From Salinigranum salinum (GTDB lineage: Archaea; Halobacteriota; Halobacteria; Halobacteriales; Haloferacaceae), in contig NZ_VTOJ01000001.1 of the NCBI RefSeq assembly GCF_009176545.1, positions 1,116,001 to 1,180,000 on the forward strand: DNA of 64,000 nucleotides, read 5' to 3'. The notes beneath the pieces are model-generated. The model saw nothing but the letters and a program-made list of their open reading frames with translations, was not told where the DNA came from and ran no database searches. The translations under genes and the position numbers were made by a program. Below, piece after piece: positions 26,169 to 33,717 of the stretch (its first letter is position 1; each line of letters starts with the position of its first letter).

Positions 26169-27134
26169 ATGTCAGCGTTCCCCGACTACCTCGACGTCGA
26201 CTACACCGACGGCGAGGGTGAAGATCCGGCGGACTACCCGAGCATCGAGCACAAGATCGAGAAGGCCATCGAGGTCACGAAGGTGGGACTCGAGCAGTAC
26301 GAGAACCCCGTCGTGATGTGGACCGGTGGCAAGGACTCGACGCTGACGCTGTACTTCGTCAAAGAGGTCGCCGATCGGTTCGACCTCGAGGTACCCCCCG
26401 TCGTGTTCATCGACCACTACCAGCACTTCGACGAGCTCATCGACTTCGTCGAACACTGGGCCGACGAGTGGGAGCTCGAGGTCATCTGGGCGCGCAACAC
26501 GGACGTCGGCGACTACGTCGACGAACACGGTCTCACTCCCGGCGACGACATCCCGGTCGAGGCGCTCTCGGAGCACAACCAGCACCACATCCGGAACCTG
26601 CTGGAGTACGAGGAGGACACCTTCCCGTTCCTCCTCGACACCTACGTCGGCAACCACCTGCTGAAGACGGTCGCCCTCAACGACGCCCTCGAGGAGTACG
26701 ACGTCGACGGCGTCATCTCCGGCGTCCGCTGGGACGAACAGGAGGCGCGCGCCGACGAGACGTTCTTCTCGCCGCGACACGACCCCGACATCTACCCGCC
26801 GCACGACCGCATCCAACCCATCCTCCAGTTCGCCGAACCCGACGTCTGGGAGACGTTCTGGAACTTCGCCATCCCGGAGACAGTCGAGGGCTACCCCGCC
26901 GGCTACGTCCCGCAGAGTGCGGACGACCTGCCCGAGGGGATCACGATGGAGGACATCCCCGTCTCGCCCAAGTACTTCGCCGGCTTCCGCTCGCTCGGGA
27001 GCGAGGTCTCCACGGACAAGTCCGCCGAGGAACCCGCCTGGCTACAGGACATGGAGAACACCACGGAGCGGGCCGGCCGCGCCCAGGACAAGGAGGACCT
27101 CATGGAGCGCCTCCGCGACCTGGGCTACATGTGA
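26169..27134 (+). CDS. PAPS-reductase/CysD-like PP-loop enzyme, copy 1 (cysteine-free)
   Basis: This 321-residue adenine-nucleotide alpha-hydrolase has the PP-loop VVMWTGGKDSTLTLYFV (about 48-64) and VVFIDHYQHFDELIDFV. GVRWDEQEARADETFFSPRH and IQPILQFAEPDVWETFW mirror the CysD/PAPS reductase layout. It contains no cysteine at all, so the thiol of true PAPS/APS reductases is absent. An adenylyl- or thio-transfer role is more likely than sulfate reduction. No CysN partner lies nearby. ATG 26169 begins the conserved MSAFPDYLDVDY. It is followed 252 bp later by a paralogue. Confidence 0.8.
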   Translation: MSAFPDYLDVDYTDGEGEDPADYPSIEHKIEKAIEVTKVGLEQYENPVVMWTGGKDSTLTLYFVKEVADRFDLEVPPVVFIDHYQHFDELIDFVEHWADEWELEVIWARNTDVGDYVDEHGLTPGDDIPVEALSEHNQHHIRNLLEYEEDTFPFLLDTYVGNHLLKTVALNDALEEYDVDGVISGVRWDEQEARADETFFSPRHDPDIYPPHDRIQPILQFAEPDVWETFWNFAIPETVEGYPAGYVPQSADDLPEGITMEDIPVSPKYFAGFRSLGSEVSTDKSAEEPAWLQDMENTTERAGRAQDKEDLMERLRDLGYM

Positions 27135-27386
27135 GCGCCGTTCGGGCACGCCCTCGCTCCACGACACCACGGCCTCCGACCTGATCAGCGCCTCCCCCTC
27201 TTCTCTCCACTCGACCACTCTCGGTTCGTTTCGGTCGACCCGGCGCACGCCCCGTTCTCCGAACGGTGACGCGTGCATCCGGTGACCACGGTTGGTTCGC
27301 GTCGTCGACCGAATCCGGGCGGCACAGCCGTGTGGTAGCCCGTGGCATCGAATAAGTATACATAGTCGGCGGGCGATACATTCTCC

Positions 27387-28340
27387 ATGTCTGTTGCGTT
27401 TCCCGACTACGTCTCTGTGAACTACGACGACGGACGGTCCCAGACCGCCGCCGACTACCCTTCTCTTCAGGACAAGTTCGAGAAGGGTGCGACGGTCGTC
27501 GCCGAGGCCCTGCAGACGTACAGGCGCCCGGCGGTCATGTGGACCGGCGGGAAGGACTCGACGCTCGTGCTCTACATCGTCCGTGAGGTGGCCGCCGACC
27601 TCGGCGTCGACGTCCCGCCCGTCGTGTTCATCGACCACTACGAACACTTCGACGCGACCCACGAGTTCGTCGAGCGCTGGGTCGACGCCTGGGATCTCGA
27701 TCTCGTCGTCGCCCGCAACGAGGATTTCGCCCGGCTCGACGTCGCGGTCGGCGAGTCGGTCCCCGTCGCGGACCTCGACGAGCGCAACCGCCGCGAACTC
27801 GAGCGTCTCGACTACGAGGGCGACACCCTCACCCTCGACCCCGACACCTTCGAGGGTAACCACCTGCTGAAGACGGTCGCCCTCAACGAAGTCGTCGAGG
27901 AGGGTGGTTTCGACGGCATCTTCTCGGGCGTCCGCTGGGACGAACAGGAGTCCCGCGCCGACGAGACGTTCTTCTCGCCGCGACACGACTCCGACAAGTA
28001 CCCTCCGCACGACCGCGTCCACCCGATCCTCCAGTTCGACGAGCGCGCCGTCTGGGACGCCTTCTGGGGGTACATCGTCCCCGACGCCGTCGAGGGCTAC
28101 CCGGCGGGTCACGTCCCCGCCTCGACCGACGACCTCCCCGAGGGGACGACCCCCGAGGACCTCCCCGTCTCGCCGAAGTACTGGGAAGGGTTCCGTTCCC
28201 TCGGCACCGAATCCGGTTCGGCGAAATCCGCGGACGACCCCGCGTGGCTCCAGGACCTCACCGGGACGACCGAACGCGAAGGTCGCGCCCAGGACAAGGA
28301 GAACCTGATGGAGCGCCTCCGCGACCTGGGCTACATGTAG
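27387..28340 (+). CDS. PAPS-reductase/CysD-like PP-loop enzyme, copy 2 (cysteine-free)
   Basis: This 317-residue paralogue of the preceding gene has MWTGGKDSTLVLYIV, VVFIDHYEHFDATHEFVERW, the shared GVRWDEQESRADETFFSPRH and the same C-terminal RAQDKENLMERLRDLGYM. It also lacks cysteine. The copies differ most between residues 105 and 150. It has its own TATA box (AATAAGTATACATAG, 27351-27365) about 27 nt before ATG 27387, so the copies are independently transcribed. Probably a tandem duplication with divergent control. Confidence 0.8.
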   Translation: MSVAFPDYVSVNYDDGRSQTAADYPSLQDKFEKGATVVAEALQTYRRPAVMWTGGKDSTLVLYIVREVAADLGVDVPPVVFIDHYEHFDATHEFVERWVDAWDLDLVVARNEDFARLDVAVGESVPVADLDERNRRELERLDYEGDTLTLDPDTFEGNHLLKTVALNEVVEEGGFDGIFSGVRWDEQESRADETFFSPRHDSDKYPPHDRVHPILQFDERAVWDAFWGYIVPDAVEGYPAGHVPASTDDLPEGTTPEDLPVSPKYWEGFRSLGTESGSAKSADDPAWLQDLTGTTEREGRAQDKENLMERLRDLGYM

Positions 28341-28416
28341 CCCGTCCGAGGGAGCGGCCCCGGCACCACCCGAACGGCCCGACCGACTTGTCCGCGGCGT
28401 GCCAAGCAGGTGGGCC

Positions 28417-28673
28417 ATGCGCACCTGGTGTGTCACGCTCTCTGGCGGCGTCGTGCCGCTGGCTCTCACCGAGACGGTCGGTCGGGTCGCGCTGGTCGTC
28501 TTCGTGGGAGTGGCGACGCTCGCCGTGATCTGGTTCGGGTTGTGGAGGCCCGCGCGCTGTTCGGGAGCGACGAGGACCCGTCCGAACGGAAGACGAACTG
28601 TCCGGCGTGCGGCTCCCGCCTGTCGGCCGACGCCGAAACCTGCGGCTACTGTGGCGAACCGCTCGGCAGGTAG
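28417..28673 (+). pseudogene. Small membrane/zinc-ribbon gene broken by a one-base frameshift
   Basis: From ATG 28417 the frame encodes a hydrophobic stretch (ETVGRVALVVFVGVATLAVI, then WFGLW). At 28543-28545 one missing base (a G in TTGTGGAGG) would connect it to EARALFGSDEDPSERKTNCP, then ACGSRLSADAETCGYCGEPL with four zinc-ribbon cysteines in two CxxC pairs. Read as is, neither frame is complete: the upstream frame loses the ribbon and the downstream frame loses the membrane helix. This is either a real mutation or a sequencing error in a G-rich stretch. The restored 85-residue protein would be a membrane-anchored zinc ribbon of unknown function. Confidence 0.6.
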
Positions 28674-28757
28674 CCGTGCTACGGTGGGTGACCGCGCCGG
28701 TTCTCCCTCCCTCACCCGACCCTGTCACCGACCGACACGGTTTTGTCCCTCGACGAT

Positions 28758-28771
28758 TTAGGTAGGCCTAA
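28758..28771 (+). promoter_or_regulatory. DtxR/IdeR-type metal-regulator box
   Basis: TTAGG-TAGG-CCTAA is a perfect inverted repeat with the same half sites and 4-bp spacer as the bacterial DtxR box core (TTAGGTTAGCCTAA). It sits between a TATA-like GGTTTTGTC (about 28739-28747) and ATG 28774, exactly over the expected transcription start. Haloarchaea encode DtxR-family iron/manganese regulators (SirR, Idr, TroR). Metal-dependent repression of the following small ORF is inferred. Confidence 0.55.
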
Positions 28772-28773
28772 AG

Positions 28774-28932
28774 ATGTCCCGACTCCTCTCCATCGTCTCG
28801 CGCGTCGTGCCGCGCCCCGTCCCGCGTCGCTGTCGAGCGAACGCGTGGGCCTCGGTGTACGCCGAGGTGTACGACGTCGAACCGCGAACCGACGGCGGCC
28901 ACGACGCTCGCGAGACACACGACGAACGCTGA
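28774..28932 (+). CDS. 52-residue small protein under a putative metal-responsive promoter
   Basis: ATG 28774 opens a 52-codon frame ending at TGA 28932, starting MSRLLSIVSRVVPRPVPRRC and ending GGHDARETHDER. The N-terminal half is basic and amphipathic. The C-terminal half is acidic and His-rich (VYAEVYDVEPR, then HDARETHDE). One Cys is present. It begins two bases after a DtxR-type box and has a TATA-like sequence about 30 nt upstream, so the ORF is probably a leaderless gene and not chance. It could be a metal-regulated small regulator or chaperone; no homologue is recognised. Confidence 0.5.
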   Translation: MSRLLSIVSRVVPRPVPRRCRANAWASVYAEVYDVEPRTDGGHDARETHDER

Positions 28933-28976
28933 CCGGAACCGACGACGGTTTACTGTCGTCCGGCCTATCCCCGCCG

Positions 28977-29693
28977 ATGACTGACGACTGGGTGGGTCTC
29001 TTCTCCGGCGGCAAGGACTCCTCGTGGGCGCTCTACCGCGCGCTCGAGGAGGGGTTGAACGTGACGCGACTTCTGACCGTGCACCCTGGCGAGGGGTCGG
29101 ACTCGTACATGTACCACGTCCCCGAGACACGTCTCGCGGCGCTCGCCGCAGAGAGCATCGGCATCGAACTGGTCGAGGTCGATCCGGGGAATCTCGAGGC
29201 GACCACGGCTGCGGACTCGGCCGCCCAGGGCGACGCCGAAGTCGAACCACTGGAGGCGGCTCTCCGCGAACTCGCCGAGGAGATCGACCTCGTCGGCGTC
29301 ACCGCCGGTGCCGTCGAGAGCGAGTTTCAGACCTCGCGCATCCGGGCGATGTGCACTCGACTGGGAATCGACCTGTTCGCCCCGCTCTGGCAGCAGGACC
29401 CCGACGACCTCGCCCGGGCGATGCTCGACGCGGGCTTCGAGATCACGATCGTTCAGGTCGCCGCGGGTGGGCTCGACGAGTCGTGGCTCGGACGGACGCT
29501 CGACGCCGCGGCACTCGACGACCTCCGGGCGCTCAACGAGCAGTATGGCGTTCACCTCCTCGGCGAGGGTGGCGAGTTCGAGACCCTCGTCACCGATGGC
29601 CCGCACATGTCGCGCCCCATCGAACTGACGTACGAGACGGAGTGGAACGGAACGCGGGGACGAATCCGCGTGACGGACGCTTGGCTGTGGTGA
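28977..29693 (+). CDS. dph6: Diphthine--ammonia ligase
   Basis: Dph6 performs the last, ATP-dependent amidation of diphthamide on elongation factor 2. The 238-residue PP-loop protein has WVGLFSGGKDSSWALYRAL (SGGKDS at 10-15), an EIDLVGVTAGAVESEFQTSR core, LFAPLWQQDPDDLARAMLDA and GEGGEFETLVTDGP, all typical of the archaeal family. ATG 28977 follows a TATA-like GGTTTACTGTC by about 27 nt. The last 55 bp including the stop codon are duplicated 111 bp downstream. Confidence 0.9.
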   Translation: MTDDWVGLFSGGKDSSWALYRALEEGLNVTRLLTVHPGEGSDSYMYHVPETRLAALAAESIGIELVEVDPGNLEATTAADSAAQGDAEVEPLEAALRELAEEIDLVGVTAGAVESEFQTSRIRAMCTRLGIDLFAPLWQQDPDDLARAMLDAGFEITIVQVAAGGLDESWLGRTLDAAALDDLRALNEQYGVHLLGEGGEFETLVTDGPHMSRPIELTYETEWNGTRGRIRVTDAWLW

Positions 29694-29804
29694 GGGTCTT
29701 TTGGTCCAGGTTTTGCGGGAGCGAGCCCGGCGAGCGACCGGAAAAGCTGGGAGTGGAACGGAACGCGGGGGCGAATCCGCGTGACGGACGCTTGGCTGGG
29801 GTGA
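29639..29804 (+). repeat. 55-bp direct repeat of the dph6 3' end
   Basis: The segment 29639-29693 (last 17 codons of dph6 and its stop) is repeated at 29750-29804 with only two mismatches. The second copy is out of any gene. The 56-bp spacer has T-runs (TCTTTTGG, GGTTTTGC) that could end transcription. The structure suggests a tandem duplication of the gene end, or a scar from insertion and excision. Confidence 0.8.
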
Positions 29805-29889
29805 CGCCACGTCCCGAGTCGGGCGACTGCCGCCCTCGACGTGGTCTGTCTCCCCGGTGCCTGGCCGTCGTCCCCGTCCCGCCCTCGAC

Positions 29890-30618
29890 TCACTCCCCGC
29901 GTCGTCCCTCGAGCCACTCCTCGTATTCGGTCGGCGAGACGACTCTCACGGTACCGTGCATCCGGGTGTGGCCGACGCCACAGAGCTCCGCACAGTAGAG
30001 GGTGTATTCGCCGGTCTCCGTCGCGCGGGTCCGCGCCTCCGTGGTCTGTCCGGGGATGATGTCCTGTTTCAGGCCCAGTTCGGGGACGTAAAACGAGTGA
30101 ATAACGTCCCGTGTGGTAAAGGAGAAGGCGACGTCCCGGCTGCGGGGTAACACCAGCTGTGACTTGCTGGTTACCCCCTCACCCTGGTAGCGGAACTCCC
30201 AGCCCCACTGGTACGCCACCACCTCGATCTCGACTGCGTCCTCGGACAGGCCGGTGTCCGACTGACCGGCGGCGGTCGGCGTGATGTACGGGTTCGCCAG
30301 CACGAAAAAGGCCGAGAGGCCGACGAACAGCAGGATGACGCCGGTCGCGGCCGTCCACGTGATCTCGAGGGCCGGGTCCTTCGTCGTCGGCTGTGGATCG
30401 TCGTTGTCCCGGAACCGGTAGAGCGCGTACACGAGCGTCAGCTCGACGAAGAGCACGAGGGGCAGCGCGACGTACAGTAGCTGCTCGTTGAGGTCGTCGA
30501 TCGCGCTCCGATTGATCGACTGTGCGGCCACGGGCGAGGCGAAAAGCGCCACCACTGCGGCGGCGCCGAGCGTGGCGACGACCAACCGGGCGACCCTCCG
30601 GGAACGACTGCGACGCAT
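29890..30618 (-). CDS. coxB: Cytochrome c oxidase subunit II (CuA type)
   Basis: This is subunit II of an aa3-type heme-copper oxidase, 242 residues. After a signal-like hydrophobic stretch (11-32) there are two membrane helices (about 47-67 and 88-108) and an external cupredoxin domain. The CuA ligands are all present: His174, then CAELCGVGHTRM with Cys209, Glu211, Cys213, His217 and Met220. It therefore takes electrons from a soluble copper protein or cytochrome. ATG 30618 has a TATA-like TCTATAACA (minus strand, 30644-30652) about 30 nt upstream. It is divergent from coxA across 185 bp. Confidence 0.93.
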   Translation of the reverse strand: MRRSRSRRVARLVVATLGAAAVVALFASPVAAQSINRSAIDDLNEQLLYVALPLVLFVELTLVYALYRFRDNDDPQPTTKDPALEITWTAATGVILLFVGLSAFFVLANPYITPTAAGQSDTGLSEDAVEIEVVAYQWGWEFRYQGEGVTSKSQLVLPRSRDVAFSFTTRDVIHSFYVPELGLKQDIIPGQTTEARTRATETGEYTLYCAELCGVGHTRMHGTVRVVSPTEYEEWLEGRRGE

Positions 30619-30720
30619 CGACGATCCGTTCGGGACGGCTCCTGTTATAGATTGGCATAGCAACACGATCGGTCTCGCGACGACCCCGAGATCGGGCCGA
30701 TGCCACCACCGTCGACACGT

Positions 30721-30807
30721 GGTTTTATGCAGTCCGACTCGCAGTACCTGTCAATGCGTGTTGTCAGCAGAACGTGGGGACGCCGTCCGGGACGTGTGGC
30801 TCGATGA
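30721..30807 (+). promoter_or_regulatory. coxA promoter and leaderless 17-codon upstream ORF
   Basis: GGTTTTATGC at 30721-30730 is a TATA-like element that would start transcription at about 30753. The first bases of that mRNA would be ATG 30754, opening a 17-codon ORF (MRVVSRTWGRRPGRVAR). Its TGA at 30805-30807 overlaps the coxA ATG at 30804 as ATGA. Ribosomes loading on the leaderless uORF could re-initiate at coxA. This is inferred from sequence geometry; an alternative coxA start at GTG 30774 would remove the arrangement. Confidence 0.45.
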
Positions 30808-33089
30808 ACCGGGCTCTCGTCGAGATGACGGCGCTCTGTGTGGTCCTCACCGGCTGTCTCGCGGTGTGGTGGCGTGCGCGCGGGCGGCACGTCCTGAGCG
30901 ACGGTGGGACCGTCCAGCGCGACGCGGTCCGCACGGAGCTCGGTCGTCTGCAGAACGGTGCCGTCCGCTGGCTCACGACGACCGACCACAAGGACATCGG
31001 GCTGCTGTACCTCGTCTTCGGCACCGTCGCGGGCGTGTGGGGCGGGATCGACGCCATGATGATGCGGACGGAACTGTTGACGCCTGCGGCGGACATCTGG
31101 ACCCCGGAGACGTACAACGCCCTCTTCACGACCCACGGGCTGACGATGCTCATCTTCTTCGCCGCGCCCGTCTTCTTCGGCATCGGTAACTACGTCCTCC
31201 CGCTCCTCCTGGGCGCCGACGACATGGCGTTCCCGCGGGTGAACTCCATCGGCTTCTGGCTGTTGCCGCCGGCGCTGTTGCTCGCGCGGGCGGGGCTGTT
31301 CATCCAGGTCGGTGGGCAGGTACTGAACGTCTTCCTCCCGACCGAACCCATCCGTTTCCTCCTCACGGTGCGGGAGGTCGGGGTGGGGTGGACGCTGTAC
31401 GCGCCGCTGTCGATCCAGTCGCCGAACCCCCAGCTCGATCTGCTCCTCCTCGGGCTGCACCTGAGCGGCATCGCCACCACCGTCGGCGCGATCAACTTCA
31501 TCGCGACCGTGTTCTACGAGCGCGACGACGACGTCACCTGGGCCGAACTCGACATCTTCTCGTGGAACATGCTCGTCACGAGCGGCCTCGCCCTGTTCGC
31601 GTTTCCCCTGCTCGGGAGCGCGATCGTCATGCTCCTGCTCGACCGCAACTTCGGCACCACGTTCTTCACCGCCGACGGGGGTGGGGCGCTCCTGTGGCAA
31701 CACCTCTTCTGGTTCTGGGGCCACCCGGAGGTGTACATCCTCTTCCTCCCGGCGACCGGGCTGATGAGCCTCATCCTGCCGAAGTTCGTCGGGCGGAAGC
31801 TGTTCGGCTTCCGCGCAGTGGTCTACTCGACGCTCGGCCTGAGCGTGCTCGCGTTCGGCGTGTGGGCTCACCACATGTTCACCACGGGTGTCGACCCGCG
31901 CATCGGCGCGTCGTTCATGGCCGTCTCGATCGCCATCGCCGTCCCGTCGGCGATCAAGGTGTTCAACTGGCTCACGACGATGTGGGACGGCGACATCCGC
32001 GTGACGGCCCCGCTCATCCTCTGTGCCGGCGGGATCGGCACGTTCATCGTCGGCGGCGTTACCGGCGTCTTCCTCGCCGTCATCCCCATCGATATCCTCT
32101 ACCACGGAACCTACTACGTCGTCGGCCACTTCCACCTCATCGTCGTCGGCATCATCCCGTTCATGATGATCGCGGCGAGCTACTACTGGTATCCGCTCAT
32201 CACTCGCCGGTGGTACGACCGGCGGCTCGCCCGGTTCCAGGCGGTCCTCCTCGTCGTCGGCGGGACGGTCGCGTTCATGACGCTCCTCGTCATCGGCGGC
32301 CTCGGCCTCCCGCGACGGCAGGCGATCTACCCCGCGGAGTTCCAGCTCGCACAGCAGATCGCCACCGTTGGCTCGTACATGGTCGGGCTGAGTGCCCTCC
32401 TCTGGGTGTACAACATGCTGGCGTCGTACTGGCAGGGCGACCCGGTGGAGACGACCGACCCCTGGGATCTCAAGCGGACGAACCAGTTCACCAACGAGTG
32501 GCAGTGGTTCGAGCGGCGGCTGGTCGACCGCTACGACATGGAACCGACCGAGCCCGAGACGACCCGTCGGTCGTACGCGCCCGAGGCCGAGGCGGCCAGC
32601 TCCCTCTCGGCGGGTGCGGTCGGCTCCACCTGGCGCGTCGTCGTGTCGAACGCTTCGATCGCAGCCGTCGGTGGCTTCGTCGGCACGCTGCTGATGGCGG
32701 GTGGGCTCGGCACCGCGGCGGTCGTCGGCGTCTTCGACCTCGCCTCGCTCGCGGAGCTCGGCGAACTGGTCGGCCTCCCGTCGACCCCCGCCGTTGGTGC
32801 CGCGCTGTTCCTCGTCGGCGGGACCGTCACCTGGCCACTCCTGTTCCTCGCGTTCTCCGACTACCTCCCGGGTCGACTGCTGTTCGAGACGGGGCTCGTC
32901 TTCGCGACGATCATCTCCTCGGGCTTCCTCATCGCTTTCTACTCCGGACAGAGCGGGCTCGCACTCGTCGGTTACCTCGGATTCGTGCTCGTCGCACACT
33001 GGGCCTACGGGATCGGGCTGACCGTGACGTTTCGGTATCTCCAGACGCGGCGGCGTGACCGGCTGGCGTCGGAGTCGGAGGCGGGGTGA
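30804..33089 (+). CDS. coxA: Cytochrome c oxidase subunit I with C-terminal membrane extension
   Basis: This is the catalytic oxygen-reducing, proton-pumping subunit, 761 residues. The heme and CuB ligands are visible: His111 (FTTHGLTM), WGHPEVYI with His307 and the cross-linked Tyr311, His356-His357 (WAHHMFTTG) and VGHFHLIVVG (His442, His444). The core (residues 55 to about 560) has twelve hydrophobic segments. A further 170 residues contain an acidic linker (590-610) and four extra hydrophobic segments, not part of ordinary CoxA but seen in haloarchaeal oxidases. ATG 30804 may be coupled to a short upstream ORF. Its TGA overlaps the next gene as GTGA. Confidence 0.94.
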   Translation: MNRALVEMTALCVVLTGCLAVWWRARGRHVLSDGGTVQRDAVRTELGRLQNGAVRWLTTTDHKDIGLLYLVFGTVAGVWGGIDAMMMRTELLTPAADIWTPETYNALFTTHGLTMLIFFAAPVFFGIGNYVLPLLLGADDMAFPRVNSIGFWLLPPALLLARAGLFIQVGGQVLNVFLPTEPIRFLLTVREVGVGWTLYAPLSIQSPNPQLDLLLLGLHLSGIATTVGAINFIATVFYERDDDVTWAELDIFSWNMLVTSGLALFAFPLLGSAIVMLLLDRNFGTTFFTADGGGALLWQHLFWFWGHPEVYILFLPATGLMSLILPKFVGRKLFGFRAVVYSTLGLSVLAFGVWAHHMFTTGVDPRIGASFMAVSIAIAVPSAIKVFNWLTTMWDGDIRVTAPLILCAGGIGTFIVGGVTGVFLAVIPIDILYHGTYYVVGHFHLIVVGIIPFMMIAASYYWYPLITRRWYDRRLARFQAVLLVVGGTVAFMTLLVIGGLGLPRRQAIYPAEFQLAQQIATVGSYMVGLSALLWVYNMLASYWQGDPVETTDPWDLKRTNQFTNEWQWFERRLVDRYDMEPTEPETTRRSYAPEAEAASSLSAGAVGSTWRVVVSNASIAAVGGFVGTLLMAGGLGTAAVVGVFDLASLAELGELVGLPSTPAVGAALFLVGGTVTWPLLFLAFSDYLPGRLLFETGLVFATIISSGFLIAFYSGQSGLALVGYLGFVLVAHWAYGIGLTVTFRYLQTRRRDRLASESEAG

Positions 33090-33622
33090 TCGCGATGGGC
33101 GACGCCGACGCCGACTCCGACTCCGTGCTGTTCACCTACGTGGCGCCGTTCGTCGGCGTCCTGCTCATCTCCATCGGGATCGGTGGCGCCGTCCCCGGTG
33201 GCTACGCGCTCATTCAGGAGGACCTCCGCGACTGCGACTCGCCGACCATCCTGGTCGAGCCGCCCGAGCGGGCCGCGGCGCTCACCGACGACGGCGGCCC
33301 GGACCTGACTCGCATCCCGTTCGAGAATCTGACCGACGCCGAACAGGAGGCGTTCGTCGCGGCGCTCGACGCCCCGCGCCGCGAGGCGCACATCCACGGG
33401 TCGTTCCGCAACCGTCCCGCGTTCGAGGAGGGGGCCATCGTCGTCTTCGAGGGAGCGCCGTACTACGTCACCATCGTCGCCGAGAACACCTGCTTCCGGG
33501 CCCCGCCGCTGGGCTTCCCGCTGGGACTGTTCGCCATCGGCCTCGGCACCGTCGCCGTCCTCACGCCGCCGGCCTACCGGAAACTGGTCGCGCTCGAACG
33601 GCAGGCAGACGAGCGCGACTGA
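33086..33622 (+). CDS. Hypothetical membrane protein coupled to coxA
   Basis: This 178-residue protein has two hydrophobic helices near its ends (about 17-40 and 143-163) and a central soluble region of about 100 residues (DLTRIPFENLTDAEQEAFVA; REAHIHGSFRNRP) that probably lies outside the membrane. The GTG start overlaps the coxA stop by four bases, so it is co-translated with the oxidase and may be an accessory subunit. ATG 33095 is an alternative start. No catalytic or metal motif is seen; family not recognised. Confidence 0.7.
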   Translation: MIAMGDADADSDSVLFTYVAPFVGVLLISIGIGGAVPGGYALIQEDLRDCDSPTILVEPPERAAALTDDGGPDLTRIPFENLTDAEQEAFVAALDAPRREAHIHGSFRNRPAFEEGAIVVFEGAPYYVTIVAENTCFRAPPLGFPLGLFAIGLGTVAVLTPPAYRKLVALERQADERD

Positions 33623-33717
33623 GACGGGGACGGGGACGGAGGCGGGACCCTGGACCCTGGACCCTGGATCCGGGGATTCGCTCGACCAGCCACCGACGTC
33701 GTCGCGACCGTCCACGC

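Noticed and set aside
30645-32999. 784-codon minus-strand open frame opposite coxA
   Set aside because: It is the antisense shadow of coxA: very rich in Arg, Glu and His, without hydrophobic or motif structure, while the plus strand has all heme and CuB ligands.
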